Shown here: one piece after another, positions 28,931 through 38,801 of the stretch
Layout: every line of letters starts with the position of its first letter
Position numbering within the stretch: the first letter of the stretch is position 1
Assembly (NCBI GenBank): GCA_002842855.1
Contig: PHEE01000018.1
Location: 1-62,283, forward strand
Direction: 5' to 3'
DNA: 62,283 bases
Source of the DNA: Alphaproteobacteria bacterium HGW-Alphaproteobacteria-4
GTDB taxonomy: Bacteria; Pseudomonadota; Alphaproteobacteria; Rhodobacterales; Rhodobacteraceae
The notes under the pieces: generated by a model
What the model saw: only the letters and a program-made list of their open reading frames with translations
Told to the model about the DNA's origin: nothing
Databases searched by the model: none
Program-made: the position numbers and the translations under genes

Positions 28931-29065
28931 ATGAAGCGCACGTTCCAGCCGTCGAACCTCGTCCGCGCCCGCCGCCACGGCTTTCGCGCGCGCATGGCCA
29001 CCAAAGGTGGGCGTCGTGTGCTGAATGCCCGCCGCGCCAAGGGCCGCGCGAAGCTTTCGGCCTAA
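28931..29065 (+). CDS. rpmH: 50S ribosomal protein L34
   Basis: The 44-residue protein starts [17 protein letters not shown] and ends AKGRAKLSA, the standard L34 sequence. GGAG lies 8 bases upstream of the ATG. It opens the conserved rpmH-rnpA-yidD run. The 230 bases between this gene and the divergent kinase gene must hold its promoter. Confidence 0.97.
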   Translation: MKRTFQPSNLVRARRHGFRARMATKGGRRVLNARRAKGRAKLSA

Positions 29066-29082
29066 GCCAAACGGCATACGGC

Positions 29083-29526
29083 ATGAAACCGCCGGAGGCT
29101 CCCGCGACTGGCCCTGAGGGTCGGGAACCGGGAAGCGCACCGGCGGTTTCCGTTTGTCCCGAGGGTAGGTTGGCGCTGGAAACGCTACGCGTTCGCCCCG
29201 ACTTTCTGCGGGCGGCCTCGGCCCGGCGGCAGGGCACGCCGGGGTTCCTGTTGCAAGCCCGGGCACGCGGCGCCGACGAGGCTGCCGACCCATCCACCGT
29301 GCGCGTCGGCTTTACCTGCTCGAAAAAGGTCGGCAACGCGGTGGCGCGCAACCGGGCCAAGCGGCGCCTGCGGGCACTGGCGCGCGAAGTGCTGCCCCTT
29401 GGCGCGCGCCCCGGCTGGGATTATGTGCTGGTCGGACGCCCCGGCGCCACCATCGCGCGCGACTATGCCGACCTGCGCGCCGATCTGGCCCGCGCCTTGG
29501 CGCAGATCCATGGAGCCGCGAAATGA
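29083..29526 (+). CDS. rnpA: Ribonuclease P protein component
   Basis: RnpA is the protein subunit of RNase P, which matures tRNA 5' ends. The core shows [41 protein letters not shown] (here in parts, the RNR motif) and the C-terminal helix. The ATG at 29083 gives a rather long, low-complexity N-terminus of about 30 residues. A TTG start near 29170, preceded by GAGGGTAGG, would give a size closer to many homologues. It overlaps yidD by 4 bases. Confidence 0.92.
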   Translation: MKPPEAPATGPEGREPGSAPAVSVCPEGRLALETLRVRPDFLRAASARRQGTPGFLLQARARGADEAADPSTVRVGFTCSKKVGNAVARNRAKRRLRALAREVLPLGARPGWDYVLVGRPGATIARDYADLRADLARALAQIHGAAK

Positions 29527-29768
29527 CGCCGCTTGCCCATATCGTTGCCGTCCCGGTGCGCGCTTACCGGCTATTGCTCAGCCCATGGGTCGGGCATGGC
29601 TGCCGGTATCAACCCACCTGTTCGGCCTATGCGCTGGAGGCGCTGGAAAAGCATGGCGCCTTCAAGGGCACATGGTTGGCCGCGCGCCGGGTGCTGCGGT
29701 GCCACCCCTGGGGCGGGCACGGCTATGACCCGGTGCCCCCCTGCAAGGGCGACCATGATGCTGGATGA
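29523..29768 (+). CDS. yidD: Membrane protein insertion efficiency factor YidD
   Basis: The 81-aa protein carries the YidD signature [20 protein letters not shown] and the three conserved cysteines (GCRYQPTC and RCHPW). It helps YidC-dependent membrane insertion; yidC itself lies 2.8 kb downstream. The ATG overlaps the rnpA stop (ATGA), so it is translationally coupled. Confidence 0.95.
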   Translation: MTPLAHIVAVPVRAYRLLLSPWVGHGCRYQPTCSAYALEALEKHGAFKGTWLAARRVLRCHPWGGHGYDPVPPCKGDHDAG

Positions 29769-30648
29769 CGACGCAGGCGACATTCACCCGCTGTTCGCGG
29801 GCGCGCCCACCTCGACCGAGTTCAAGAAGCTGCGCAAGCGGCTGGTGCGCGAGGTGCGCGAGGCGATTGACGCCTATGGCATGGTCACGCGCGGCGCGCG
29901 CTGGCTGGTATGCCTTTCGGGTGGCAAGGATAGCTACACCCTGCTTGCCGTGCTGCACGAATTGCAATGGCGCGGCCTGTTGCCGGTGGAACTGGTCGCC
30001 TGCAATCTCGATCAGGGCCAGCCCGGCTTTCCCGCCACCGTGCTGCCCGAGTTTCTGGCGCGCATGGGGGTGAAACACCGGATCGAGTTTCAGGACACCT
30101 ATTCGGTGGTGATGGACAAGATCCCGGCAGGGCGCACCTATTGCAGCCTTTGTTCACGGCTGCGGCGCGGCAACCTCTACCGTATCGCGCGCGAAGAGGG
30201 GTGCAGCGCGGTGGTGCTCGGCCATCACCGCGACGACATTCTTGAGACGTTTTTCATGAACCTGTTTCACGGCGGCAGGTTGGCCACGATGCCGCCGAAG
30301 CTGGTGAACGAAGAGGGCGACCTGTTCGTGCTGCGACCGCTGGCCTTCGTCGCCGAGGCCGATTGCGAGCGGTTTGCGCGGGCGATGAACTATCCGATCA
30401 TCCCGTGCGACCTGTGCGGCAGTCAGGACGGATTGCAGCGCCAACAGGTGAAGGCGATCCTTGATAGCTGGGAGGCGCGCAGCCCCGGACGCCGCCAGGT
30501 AATGTTCCGCGCGCTGATGAACGCGCGCCCCTCGCACCTGCTTGACCCCGCCCTGTTCGACTTTGCCGGGCTTGCGCTTGCTGCCCCAGGCACGGCAAAC
30601 AGAGAGGATTTTACGCAAATGCCGCCGAAACTGCGGCACGACGATTAA
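29755..30648 (+). CDS. ttcA: tRNA 2-thiocytidine(32) synthetase TtcA
   Basis: TtcA adds sulfur to cytidine 32 of some tRNAs, using ATP and an iron-sulfur cluster. The PP-loop [11 protein letters not shown] and the cluster cysteines in CSLC and CDLC are present, and 297 aa is normal. Two adjacent ATGs (29755, 29758) follow AAGGGCG; both overlap the end of yidD. This gene sits between yidD and yidC, a position common in the family of this organism. Confidence 0.93.
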   Translation: MMLDDDAGDIHPLFAGAPTSTEFKKLRKRLVREVREAIDAYGMVTRGARWLVCLSGGKDSYTLLAVLHELQWRGLLPVELVACNLDQGQPGFPATVLPEFLARMGVKHRIEFQDTYSVVMDKIPAGRTYCSLCSRLRRGNLYRIAREEGCSAVVLGHHRDDILETFFMNLFHGGRLATMPPKLVNEEGDLFVLRPLAFVAEADCERFARAMNYPIIPCDLCGSQDGLQRQQVKAILDSWEARSPGRRQVMFRALMNARPSHLLDPALFDFAGLALAAPGTANREDFTQMPPKLRHDD

Positions 30649-30721
30649 CCGCCCGCTGACCAAACCCGCCTAGCGTCATCGAAACGGGGGCCCCTGCGCC
30701 CGCTGTGCGAGGTGACGGGCA

Positions 30722-32251
30722 ATGGCATTGAAAGATATCCGTGGTTTGGCCTGGTTGGGCGAGATGACCCGGCGCGACATGCTGGCGTTTGTTCCGGCGG
30801 CAGGGCTTGCCGGGTATTGGTACGGCCTGGCGGGCGCAATTCTGGTGGTAAGCGCCGCAGTCGCCGTGTCGTGGCTGGCGCGCGACCCCGGTTTTGGAAC
30901 GGCACCCGAGGTGCCCGTGCTCGATCCGGCAACACAGTTGCCCCTGCGCGCCGCCGCGGAAACCGCGCTTGACGCAGCGCTTGATGATACCGCAGCAACC
31001 AGTCGCGGCACGGCCGCCTTCGTGATCGGGTTTGATGACGGCGCGGCACTGGCGGCAAGTGCCGGTGAGGCGGGCTTTGCACAGATCCGGCGCCGCACCG
31101 CCGAACGCCTGCACGGCGCGCTGCGCGAAAACGATCTCGTCGCGCAGCTTGAGGACGGGCGTTTTGCCGTGGTGCTTGCGCCGGTGCGCCGCGCCGATCT
31201 GGAAAGCGTGCTGCAAATCGCGGCGCGTCTGCAGGCCGCGGTGGAAGTGCCGCTTTCGCTTGACGCGAGCACCGTTTACGTCTCGGTCCATGTCGGCTTT
31301 TGCCTGCTCAGCCGCACCCCTGCGCGGAATGGCGCGGCCATGCTGGCCGCCGCCGAAGCCGCCGCCGACGAGGCTCAGCGGCTCGGTCCCGGTGCGATTC
31401 GCGCCTTTTCAAGCGAGATCGCGCAGGTAGCACGCACCCGGTCTGATCTTGTGGCGCAGGCTGGAGCGGCGCTGGAAGAAGGCCAGATCGTCGCGCATTT
31501 TCTGCCACAGCTCTCGTCTGACACCGGCGAGATTTCGGGCTTTGAGCTGGTGCCCTGCTGGCTGCATCCCGAGCGCGGGTTTCTGACCGCCGCCGAATTC
31601 GAGGGCGCCATTGCCGCCTGCGGCCTACACGCGCGGCTGGGCGAGGTTCTGCTCTACCAGGGTTTTGCGGCATTGCGCGGCTGGGCCCGGGCCGGGCTTG
31701 ACACGGCAACGCTGGCGCTGCCGATCTCGCTGCACGAATTGCGTAACCCCAAGCTGCCCGAGCGGCTGAAATGGGATCTTGACCGATTTGAAACCGCAGC
31801 GGCGCGGCTACACCTGCTGGTGCCCGAGACCGCCGCGCAGGATACCGGGCAGGAAATGGCAAGCCATACAGTCACCAAGCTGGCGCAGCTTGGATGCAAC
31901 ATCGATCTGGCGGGCTTTGGCAACGGCCCCGCACCGATTTCCGCGATCCGCAAGTTCTCGGTGCGCCGGTTGCGGCTCGAACGCGGGTTCGTGGCACATG
32001 TCGATACCGACCCCGAGCAGCAGCGCCCTGTCGCCGCGATCTTGTCGTTGGCCGAACGGCTGGGTGTTGAAACCTTGGCCGACGGGGTCGCAAGTGTCGG
32101 CGAACATGCCATGCTTGCGCAGCTTGGCTGCGGCCATGTGCAAGGCCCCGCAATCGCCCGCGCCATGGCCTATGAAGACACGATCGACTGGATCGAGCGC
32201 CACCGGGCCAAGTTGCATGCAACCCCGCGCCTGGGGCGAAAGAAGCGCTGA
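30722..32251 (+). CDS. Degenerate GGDEF-EAL protein (likely non-catalytic c-di-GMP domain protein)
   Basis: A membrane segment (about residues 22-53) precedes a GGDEF-like domain in which the signature is replaced by LEDGRF (143-148), so cyclase activity is not expected. The C-terminal EAL-like domain also has lost key residues. FELVPCW (274-280) stands for ExLLRW, and IDLAGFGNG (394-402) stands for DDFGTG. ETLADGV replaces the final AEGVE glutamate. The fold is still recognisable by spacing and by LSLAERLGVETLADGV and GHVQGPAIARAM. It may bind c-di-GMP or act through protein contacts. It lies between ttcA and yidC on the same strand, with 73 and 278 bases on either side. Confidence 0.8.
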   Translation: MALKDIRGLAWLGEMTRRDMLAFVPAAGLAGYWYGLAGAILVVSAAVAVSWLARDPGFGTAPEVPVLDPATQLPLRAAAETALDAALDDTAATSRGTAAFVIGFDDGAALAASAGEAGFAQIRRRTAERLHGALRENDLVAQLEDGRFAVVLAPVRRADLESVLQIAARLQAAVEVPLSLDASTVYVSVHVGFCLLSRTPARNGAAMLAAAEAAADEAQRLGPGAIRAFSSEIAQVARTRSDLVAQAGAALEEGQIVAHFLPQLSSDTGEISGFELVPCWLHPERGFLTAAEFEGAIAACGLHARLGEVLLYQGFAALRGWARAGLDTATLALPISLHELRNPKLPERLKWDLDRFETAAARLHLLVPETAAQDTGQEMASHTVTKLAQLGCNIDLAGFGNGPAPISAIRKFSVRRLRLERGFVAHVDTDPEQQRPVAAILSLAERLGVETLADGVASVGEHAMLAQLGCGHVQGPAIARAMAYEDTIDWIERHRAKLHATPRLGRKKR

Positions 32252-32529
32252 GGCCTGCCCCAGCGCGGCACCGCGGACGGGCATGACCCGCGCGCAATGA
32301 AAGGGGTCGCCACGGCGCCTGCCGACCTGACGCGCGGCACCGGGCGCGGGCGCCTGCACCGCGCGGCAGGACCGCCACACCCGCGTGCCCCCTGGCCTGG
32401 TGCGGTCTGCACCACCCCTTGGCGTCAATCGGCAGCGCTGCGCCTGCTGAACAGGGAAAACCGCTTGACCTTTGCGCCACCCTTCTGTTGAACCAGCCCA
32501 ACCCTGAACTGGCTGGTGGTGCTTCCCCG

Positions 32530-34350
32530 ATGGACGATCAGAACAAGAATCTCATTCTCGCGACCGTGCTTTCGTTCGTGGTGATCTTGCTGTGGTACAC
32601 GGTCTTTGCGCCGCCGGTTCCGGTGGAGCCGGTGGCCCCCGATGCGATCAGTCAGACGGCACCTGCCGCACCAGCGCTTACCGCCGCCGTGCCCGATACC
32701 GGAGTTGCCGCCACCGCCGCCGCCGCAACCGAGCTTGCCTCAGCCCCCCGCGTTGACATCACCACGCCGCGCCTCGTCGGTTCGATCTCGCTGCTGGGCG
32801 GGCGCATCGATGACCTGTCGCTGGTGGGCTACCGTGAAACGCTTGCCGCAAACTCGCCCGACGTCCGCCTGCTTGCGCAAGTCGGCGGCACCGATCTGAC
32901 CGCGGCCAAACCCTATTACGCCGTCTATGGCTGGAGCCCCGCTGGCGGGCTCGACGCCGCCGCGGTGCCCAATGCGCGCACGCTCTGGACCGCGCCGGTT
33001 GGCGCCACCCTTGCCCCCGGCAAGCCGGTGACGCTGAGCTGGGACAACGGCGCGGGCCTGACCTTCACCCGCGAAATCGCGGTGGACGACAATTACCTGT
33101 TCACAGTCACCCAGTCGGTCACCAACGCCACCGCCGCCGCCGTGCGCCTTGCCCCCTACGGCATCGTCGCCCGCCATGGCATACCCAGCACAAACTCGGT
33201 CTATGTGCTGCACGAAGGCGCCGTGCGGATGTCGGACGGCAAGCTGCAAGAGCTGAAATACAAGGACATCACCAAGCTCGACACGGTGCCGGCCGAGGGC
33301 CCGGCGGATGTTGTCACCGTTACCGAAAACGGGTGGACCGGCTTTACCGACAAATACTGGATGACCACGCTGGCGCCGATGCCGGGGCAGGCCTTTACCT
33401 CGGTGGTGAAATACGTTCCCGGCAGCGACATCTACCAGACCGAAGCGCGCATGCCGGTGCTCGAGGTTGCCCCTGGCGCCACCGCCAGCGCCTCCTCGAT
33501 GCTGTTCGCGGGCGCCAAGGAATGGGAAACCATCCGCGCCTACGAGGCCAATGCCCACATCGACCGCTTTATCGATTCGATCGACTGGGGCTGGTTCTAC
33601 TTCCTGACCAAGCCGATGTTCTGGCTGCTGCACTGGCTGCACGGCGCCATTGGCAACATGGGCTGGGCGATCATTGCGCTGACCGTGGTCATCAAGCTGC
33701 TGGTGTTCCCGCTGGCGCGCAAATCCTACATCTCGATGGCCAAGATGAAGGAACTTCAGCCCGAAATGGAAAAGCTGAAAGAGCGCACGGGCGACGACAA
33801 GGCAAAGATGCAGCAAGAGATGATGCAGCTTTACAAGCGCGAAAAGGTCAACCCGGCCTCGGGCTGCCTGCCGATCCTGCTGCAAATCCCGATCTTCTTT
33901 TCGCTCTACAAGGTGATCTACGTCACGATCGAGCTGCGCCATGCGCCATGGTTCGGCTGGATCCGCGACCTTTCGGCGCCTGACCCGTCGTCGATTCTCA
34001 ATCTGTTTGGCCTGCTGCCCTTCGCGCCACCCGAACAGGGTTCGATTTTCTTCATTCTGTCGCTTGGTGTGCTGCCAATCCTGCTTGGCATCTCGATGTG
34101 GTTCCAGCAAAAGCTGAACCCCGCCCCCGCCGACCCGACCCAGAAGATGATCTTCGCCTGGATGCCCTGGGTCTTCATGTTCATGCTGGGGTCGTTTGCT
34201 TCCGGCCTCGTGGTCTACTGGATCGCCAACAACACGATCACCTTCATCCAGCAGTACACGATCATGTCGATGCACCACAAACGCCCGGATCTTTTTGGCA
34301 ACATTCTGGAAGGTTTCCGCAAGAAGCCCGCGCCGCCGCCGAAAAAATGA
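32530..34350 (+). CDS. yidC: Membrane protein insertase YidC
   Basis: YidC inserts and folds inner-membrane proteins with or without SecYEG. The 606-aa protein has the N-terminal helix (MDDQNKNLILATVLSF), a large periplasmic domain (about residues 30-345) and the conserved five-helix core. The core includes MGWAIIALTVVIKLLVFPLA, QLYKREKVNPASGCLPI and the C-terminal basic tail. The ATG at 32530 is chosen from the family N-terminus. The upstream 278 bases (32252-32529) hold no gene I can support. The stop overlaps the next gene. Confidence 0.96.
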   Translation: MDDQNKNLILATVLSFVVILLWYTVFAPPVPVEPVAPDAISQTAPAAPALTAAVPDTGVAATAAAATELASAPRVDITTPRLVGSISLLGGRIDDLSLVGYRETLAANSPDVRLLAQVGGTDLTAAKPYYAVYGWSPAGGLDAAAVPNARTLWTAPVGATLAPGKPVTLSWDNGAGLTFTREIAVDDNYLFTVTQSVTNATAAAVRLAPYGIVARHGIPSTNSVYVLHEGAVRMSDGKLQELKYKDITKLDTVPAEGPADVVTVTENGWTGFTDKYWMTTLAPMPGQAFTSVVKYVPGSDIYQTEARMPVLEVAPGATASASSMLFAGAKEWETIRAYEANAHIDRFIDSIDWGWFYFLTKPMFWLLHWLHGAIGNMGWAIIALTVVIKLLVFPLARKSYISMAKMKELQPEMEKLKERTGDDKAKMQQEMMQLYKREKVNPASGCLPILLQIPIFFSLYKVIYVTIELRHAPWFGWIRDLSAPDPSSILNLFGLLPFAPPEQGSIFFILSLGVLPILLGISMWFQQKLNPAPADPTQKMIFAWMPWVFMFMLGSFASGLVVYWIANNTITFIQQYTIMSMHHKRPDLFGNILEGFRKKPAPPPKK

Positions 34351-35099
34351 CCGCCCGGCTGGCCCATATCCTGCGCCACCCGATCAAGGCGGTGGGGGTT
34401 GAGGAAATCGAGCGCGCGCCCCTTGCCGAGGGGCGCGCGCTGGCTTTCGACCGCCGCTGGGCAATTGCCCATGTGGCGGCGAAGTTTCAGGGGCAACCAG
34501 AGGCATGGCAGCCGAAAGCAAACTTCCTGCGCGGCGTCGCCGGGCCCGAACTGATGGCCGTGACCGCCGCCTGCCAAGGCAACCGGGTGACGCTAGGCCA
34601 CCCCCGTGCCAAAACGATCACGCTCGACATGGCATCCGATGCCGACCGCGCCCGGCTGATCGCGTGGCTCACGCCGCTCTGGCCCGTGGGGCGCCCCGCG
34701 CCAAGCCATGTGGTCGAAGTGCCGGGGCAGGCATTGGCCGATTGGCCTGACCCGTTCCTGTCGCTGGTGTCGCTCACGTCGCTTGCGGCGCTTTCTCGCC
34801 GCGCCGGGCAGGCCCTGCACATCAACCGTTGGCGCGGCAACCTCTGGGTTGATGGCTGGGAGCCATTGCGCGAACGCGCCCTGATCGGGCAGCGCATCCG
34901 CGTCGGCACCGCCACGCTTGAAATCGTGCAACCCATCACCCGGTGCCGCGCCACTTGCGTGAACCCCGAAACCGGCGCCGAAGATTGCGATACCCTCGCA
35001 ATGCTTGAATCGCTCTGGGGCCACAAGGATTTCGGCGTCTATGCCCGTGTGCTGACCGGTGGCGACATTGCCCGCGGCGACACGGTGGAGATTCTCTGA
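34347..35099 (+). CDS. MOSC-domain protein
   Basis: The 250-aa protein has an N-terminal beta-barrel-like part (ILRHPIKAVGVEEIERAPLA) and a C-terminal MOSC domain. The domain includes INRWRGNLWVDGWEP and the conserved cysteine region PITRCRATCVNPETG. MOSC proteins handle sulfur bound to molybdenum cofactor or related mARC-like reductions. The ATG overlaps the yidC stop (ATGA), and its own stop overlaps engB. This gene order is conserved in rhodobacters. The exact substrate is unknown. Confidence 0.88.
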   Translation: MTARLAHILRHPIKAVGVEEIERAPLAEGRALAFDRRWAIAHVAAKFQGQPEAWQPKANFLRGVAGPELMAVTAACQGNRVTLGHPRAKTITLDMASDADRARLIAWLTPLWPVGRPAPSHVVEVPGQALADWPDPFLSLVSLTSLAALSRRAGQALHINRWRGNLWVDGWEPLRERALIGQRIRVGTATLEIVQPITRCRATCVNPETGAEDCDTLAMLESLWGHKDFGVYARVLTGGDIARGDTVEIL

Positions 35100-35746
35100 T
35101 GCAGATGCAGTTCCCTCTCGCACCCGAACCTGAAATGGAGGCCCGCGAAAAGGGGCGTCTGATGTTCGCAGGCCCTGTCGAGTTTCTCAAGGGCGTGGTG
35201 GCGATGGACGGACTGCCGCCGCCCGACCGGCTTGAGGTTTGCTTTGCCGGCCGCTCCAACGTCGGCAAATCGAGCCTGATCAACGCGTTGACCGGGCGCA
35301 AGGCGCTGGCGCGCGCCTCCAACACGCCCGGTCGCACCCAGGAAATCAACTACTTCACCACGACCGGTCCCTACCTCGTAGACCTTCCCGGCTACGGCTA
35401 CGCCGAGGCGCCCAAAGCTGTCGTGGAAAAGTGGCAGCGCTTGCTCAAGGCCTACCTTTCGGGCCGGGCCACGCTGCGCCGCGCCTTCGTGCTGATCGAT
35501 ACCCGCCACGGCGTGAAGGCGGTCGATGACGAGATCCTGACCCTGCTAGACCGGTCCGCCGTTACTTTTCAGGTGGTGCTGACCAAGGCCGACAAGGTCA
35601 GCCTGTCCGAGCGCGAAGCAACCATCGAGCAGGTGCGCGCGGCGCTTGCCAAACACCCCGCCGCCTACCCCGAACTGATCGTTACTTCGTCCGAAAAAGG
35701 CGACGGCATCGAAACCCTGCGCGCCATCATCGCCGCGCTGACCTGA
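35099..35746 (+). CDS. engB: Ribosome-biogenesis GTPase EngB (YihA/YsxC)
   Basis: This small GTPase takes part in 50S subunit assembly. G1 [10 protein letters not shown]2/G3 region [12 protein letters not shown] and DLPGYGYA, and G4 TKAD are present in order; 215 aa is normal. Its ATG shares one base with the MOSC stop, giving a coupled yidC-MOSC-engB unit. Confidence 0.95.
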   Translation: MQMQFPLAPEPEMEAREKGRLMFAGPVEFLKGVVAMDGLPPPDRLEVCFAGRSNVGKSSLINALTGRKALARASNTPGRTQEINYFTTTGPYLVDLPGYGYAEAPKAVVEKWQRLLKAYLSGRATLRRAFVLIDTRHGVKAVDDEILTLLDRSAVTFQVVLTKADKVSLSEREATIEQVRAALAKHPAAYPELIVTSSEKGDGIETLRAIIAALT

Positions 35747-35800
35747 CCCCCGGCTTGCCTTGGTCGAAATATCCCCCCCGGAGGGCAGCCCCGCCCGCGC
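35747..35800. repeat. C/G-rich intergenic motif (GGTCGAAATATCCCCCCCGGAGGG type)
   Basis: The gap between engB and argB contains an AATATCCCCCCCGGAGGG block preceded by TTGGTC. Similar blocks are frequent between genes in Rhodobacteraceae, and a related AAATACCCCGGGGGG block lies at 37955-37970. The identity as a dispersed family is from general familiarity and not a genome comparison. Confidence 0.35.
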
Positions 35801-35876
35801 CCCAGCCTCTTGGCAGGGCACGCGATTGGCCGTAACACTGGCCGCGCACCGCGCACGCGCCCCGAGGACCCTCAGC

Positions 35877-36770
35877 ATGAGACCGCAAAGCATGAACCGA
35901 GACTGGATCGCCACCGCCCGCACCCTTTCCGAGGCCCTGCCCTACCTGCAACGCTATACCGGTGCCGTGGTGGTGGTGAAGTTTGGTGGCAATGCCATGG
36001 GCGACGAAACAGCAATGGCCGATTTCGCCCGCGACATCGTGCTGATGCGCCAGGTTGGAATGAACCCGGTGGTGGTGCATGGCGGCGGCCCCATGATCAA
36101 CGATCTGCTGGCCAAGCTGGGCATCAAGTCCGAGTTCGTGCGTGGCAAGCGCGTGACCGACCATGCCACCGTCGAGGTGGTCGAAATGGTGCTGTCGGGC
36201 CTTGTCAACAAGCGCATCGTGCAGGCGATCAACGATCAGGGCGGTCGCGCGGTGGGCATTTCGGGCAAAGACGACGACATGATGGTGTGCGAACCCGACG
36301 ATCCCGAGCTGGGTTTTGTCGGCCGCCCGGTCGAGATGAACGTGCAGGTGCTGCGCGATCTTTACAACGCCGGCATCATCCCCGTGGTTGCCCCCGTCGC
36401 CACCGGCGTCAACGACAATGAAACCTTCAACGTCAACGGCGATACCGCCGCCGGGGCCATTGCAGGGGCGCTCAAGGCCGACCGCCTGTTGCTGTTGACC
36501 GACGTGGCGGGCGTGAAAAACAAGTCGGGCGAGATCGTCACGCAAATGAGCCCCGATGAGGTGCGCAATATGATCGCCGATGGCACCATCGCGGGCGGCA
36601 TGATCCCGAAGACCGAGACCGCGCTCAAGGCGCTGGATGAGGGCGTGCGCGCCGTGGTCATCCTCGATGGCCGGGTGCCCAATGCGTGTTTGCTCGAACT
36701 CTTTACCGACCACGGCGCGGGCAGCCTGATCCGCTCGACCGAGCCGCGCATGAAGCCGCGCTCGCGGTGA
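35877..36770 (+). CDS. argB: Acetylglutamate kinase
   Basis: ArgB phosphorylates N-acetylglutamate in arginine synthesis. The amino-acid-kinase fold shows [30 protein letters not shown] and [15 protein letters not shown]. The ATG at 35877 has GAGGA 8 bases upstream, giving 297 aa; an ATG at 35892 lacks a good site. Its stop overlaps a GTG-started ferredoxin-like gene. Confidence 0.95.
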   Translation: MRPQSMNRDWIATARTLSEALPYLQRYTGAVVVVKFGGNAMGDETAMADFARDIVLMRQVGMNPVVVHGGGPMINDLLAKLGIKSEFVRGKRVTDHATVEVVEMVLSGLVNKRIVQAINDQGGRAVGISGKDDDMMVCEPDDPELGFVGRPVEMNVQVLRDLYNAGIIPVVAPVATGVNDNETFNVNGDTAAGAIAGALKADRLLLLTDVAGVKNKSGEIVTQMSPDEVRNMIADGTIAGGMIPKTETALKALDEGVRAVVILDGRVPNACLLELFTDHGAGSLIRSTEPRMKPRSR

Positions 36771-37414
36771 GCCTCGCAGCCATCGGGGCCGCGGCCGCGG
36801 CGCATCGGTTGTTCGTTTCGGGGGCCTTCCACCCCACTCCGGCCGATGGCGCCCCACCGGGCACCGGCACACTGGTACTGCTATCGCCCGACGAGCCTGG
36901 TTTCTGGCCCCATGTCGCCGCCGCGCCCGAGTTTGCCGACGCCGCCCCCGACCCGCTCGACCGCTGGTCGACGCGCGTCATCGGCGCGCTGGCGTTGCGG
37001 TTTGCCGCGACCGCACTGTTCCCGTTCGGCGGCCCGCCCTGGCTTCCCTTCTATGACTGGGCACTGCGATCGGGCGAGGCTTGGCGCGCGCCAGTCTCAT
37101 TCCTGGTGCATCACCGTATGGGGCTATGGGCCTCCTGGCGTGGCGCGCTCGCACTGCCCGAGGCGGTGGCACTGCCCGCACGCCCGCAAAGCCCCTGCAT
37201 AAGCTGCGCCGCCCCCTGCCGCACCGCCTGCCCAGTCGCGGCCCTCGGCCCCGCCGGCTACAATGTGGCAGACTGCCACCGCTTTCTCGATACCCCGGCG
37301 GGCGATGCGTGTCTTTCTTTTGGCTGCGGCGCTCGCCGCGCTTGCCCAGCCAGTGCCGCCTATGGCAGGTTGGCCGGGCAATCGGCTTGGCACATGAGGC
37401 AATTTCACAAATGA
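36767..37414 (+). CDS. Ferredoxin-like cysteine-rich protein
   Basis: The 215-aa protein has no membrane segment and ends in two cysteine clusters, [13 protein letters not shown] and [13 protein letters not shown]. These resemble a di-cluster ferredoxin fold of epoxyqueuosine-reductase-like proteins without the cobalamin-binding N-terminal part. The start is a GTG at 36767 that overlaps the argB stop (GTGA); an upstream in-frame ATG lies inside argB and is not likely. The downstream gene also overlaps (ATGA). Its electron-transfer partner is unknown. Confidence 0.72.
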   Translation: MSLAAIGAAAAAHRLFVSGAFHPTPADGAPPGTGTLVLLSPDEPGFWPHVAAAPEFADAAPDPLDRWSTRVIGALALRFAATALFPFGGPPWLPFYDWALRSGEAWRAPVSFLVHHRMGLWASWRGALALPEAVALPARPQSPCISCAAPCRTACPVAALGPAGYNVADCHRFLDTPAGDACLSFGCGARRACPASAAYGRLAGQSAWHMRQFHK

Positions 37415-37929
37415 CACCGCAGGGACACCGCCGCCTGATCCTCACGCGCCACGCAAAGTCTGCATGGGACGACCCCGCGCGTTCCGACCATGATCGTCCG
37501 CTCAACGCGCGCGGCCAGCGCGCGGCGCGCGAACTGGGCGACTGGCTGGCTTCACGTGGGTACGAACCCGAGGAAGTGCTCTGCTCGACCTCGCTGCGTA
37601 CCCGCGAAACGTGGGAGCGCGTCGCCGCTGCCGTGCTCGAAGTGCGCCCGCAGGTGCGCTATGAACCAGAGCTTTATCAGGCCGCGCCCGAAACCCTGCT
37701 GGCAACCCTCAAGAGCGCCACTGCGGCCTCGGTGATGGTGCTGGCGCACAATCCCGGCATTGCAGATTTTGCCCGCCAGCTATGCGCTCACCCGCCACTG
37801 ACGCCCGATTTCGCGCGCTACCCGACTTCGGCAACCCTCGTGGTCGATTTCCAGATCAATAGCTGGGCCGACCTGAAGCTTGGCGAAGGCTCGGTGCTCG
37901 ATTTCTTCCTGCCCGCAGGGCGCGGCTGA
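37411..37929 (+). CDS. SixA-like histidine phosphatase
   Basis: The 172-aa protein belongs to the histidine phosphatase superfamily. It has the catalytic RHA in LILTRHAKSAWDD, DRPLNARGQRAA, and the second histidine in VLAHNPGI. In enterobacteria SixA dephosphorylates phosphorelay HPt or NPr proteins; the target here is unknown. It is the last gene of the coupled argB-ferredoxin-sixA unit and faces the aap operon. Confidence 0.85.
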   Translation: MTPQGHRRLILTRHAKSAWDDPARSDHDRPLNARGQRAARELGDWLASRGYEPEEVLCSTSLRTRETWERVAAAVLEVRPQVRYEPELYQAAPETLLATLKSATAASVMVLAHNPGIADFARQLCAHPPLTPDFARYPTSATLVVDFQINSWADLKLGEGSVLDFFLPAGRG

Positions 37930-37954
37930 AACATCGGCGTCATCTTCATTGCAC

Positions 37955-37990
37955 AAATACCCCGGGGGGTGCGGGGGGCTGGCCCCCCGC
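37955..37990. repeat. GC hairpin between convergent operons
   Basis: AAATACCCCGGGGGG is followed by a 9-bp stem GCGGGGGGC/GCCCCCCGC (37971-37979 with 37982-37990). The element lies between the convergent sixA and aapP genes and may stop transcription from both sides, though there is no T-tract. The same kind of block occurs at 35747-35800. Confidence 0.4.
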
Positions 37991-37999
37991 CCTCAGTCC

Positions 38000-38791
38000 T
38001 CAGTGCCCGAGGATCTGGCTCAGGAACAGTTTGGTGCGTTCCGACTGCGGGTTGTTGAAGAACTCGTAAGGCTCATTCTGTTCGACGATCTGGCCCTGGT
38101 CCATGAAGATCACCCGGTTCGCCACGGCCTGAGCAAAGCCCATCTCGTGGGTCACGACCAACATGGTCATGCCGTCCTCGGCCAACCCGATCATGGTGTC
38201 GAGCACTTCCTTGATCATCTCGGGGTCAAGGGCACTCGTCGGCTCGTCAAACAGCATGATACGGGGCTTCATGCAGAGCGAGCGCGCAATCGCCACCCGC
38301 TGCTGCTGGCCGCCGGAAAGCTGGCCTGGGTATTTCAGCGCCTGTTCGGGGATCTTGACCTTTTCGAGGTAGTACATCGCCACCTCATCGGCCTCTTTCT
38401 TCGGCACCTTGCGCACCCAGATCGGCGCCAGCGTAAGATTTTCCAGAATTGTCAGATGCGGGAACAGGTTGAAGTGCTGAAACACCATGCCAACTTCGGA
38501 CCGCACCTTGTCGATGTTTTTGAGATCACTCGTCAGTTCGGTGCCATCAACGATGATCTGCCCCGACTGATGCTCTTCCAGCCGGTTGATGCAGCGGATC
38601 AGGGTCGATTTGCCAGACCCCGAGGGACCGGCAATAACAATCCGCTCGCCGCGGTTCACGGTCAGGTTGATGTCGCGCAGCACATGGAAGGTGCCGAACC
38701 ATTTGTTCATCGCGGTGATCTGAATCGCCACCTCGTCGCTGACCGTCATATGCGATCGGTCGATCTTGCGCTCGATTTGCGTTTCCGACAT
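38000..38791 (-). CDS. aapP: General L-amino-acid ABC transporter ATPase AapP (BztD)
   Basis: This is the ATP-binding subunit of a polar amino acid importer. Walker [11 protein letters not shown]-loop [13 protein letters not shown], signature LSGGQQQR and Walker [14 protein letters not shown] are intact. The ATG at 38791 follows AAGGAG; a GTG at 38815 overlaps aapM and is less likely. It is the last gene of aapJQMP. Confidence 0.94.
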   Translation of the reverse strand: MSETQIERKIDRSHMTVSDEVAIQITAMNKWFGTFHVLRDINLTVNRGERIVIAGPSGSGKSTLIRCINRLEEHQSGQIIVDGTELTSDLKNIDKVRSEVGMVFQHFNLFPHLTILENLTLAPIWVRKVPKKEADEVAMYYLEKVKIPEQALKYPGQLSGGQQQRVAIARSLCMKPRIMLFDEPTSALDPEMIKEVLDTMIGLAEDGMTMLVVTHEMGFAQAVANRVIFMDQGQIVEQNEPYEFFNNPQSERTKLFLSQILGH

Positions 38792-38801
38792 GGGGGGCTC
38801 C

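Noticed and set aside
32252..32529. Small open frames in the gap before yidC
   Set aside because: They lack ribosome-binding sites and have no family resemblance; the gap more likely holds the yidC leader or promoter.
32740..34278. 512-codon open frame on the minus strand
   Set aside because: It is antisense to yidC, with no membrane or domain features of its own.
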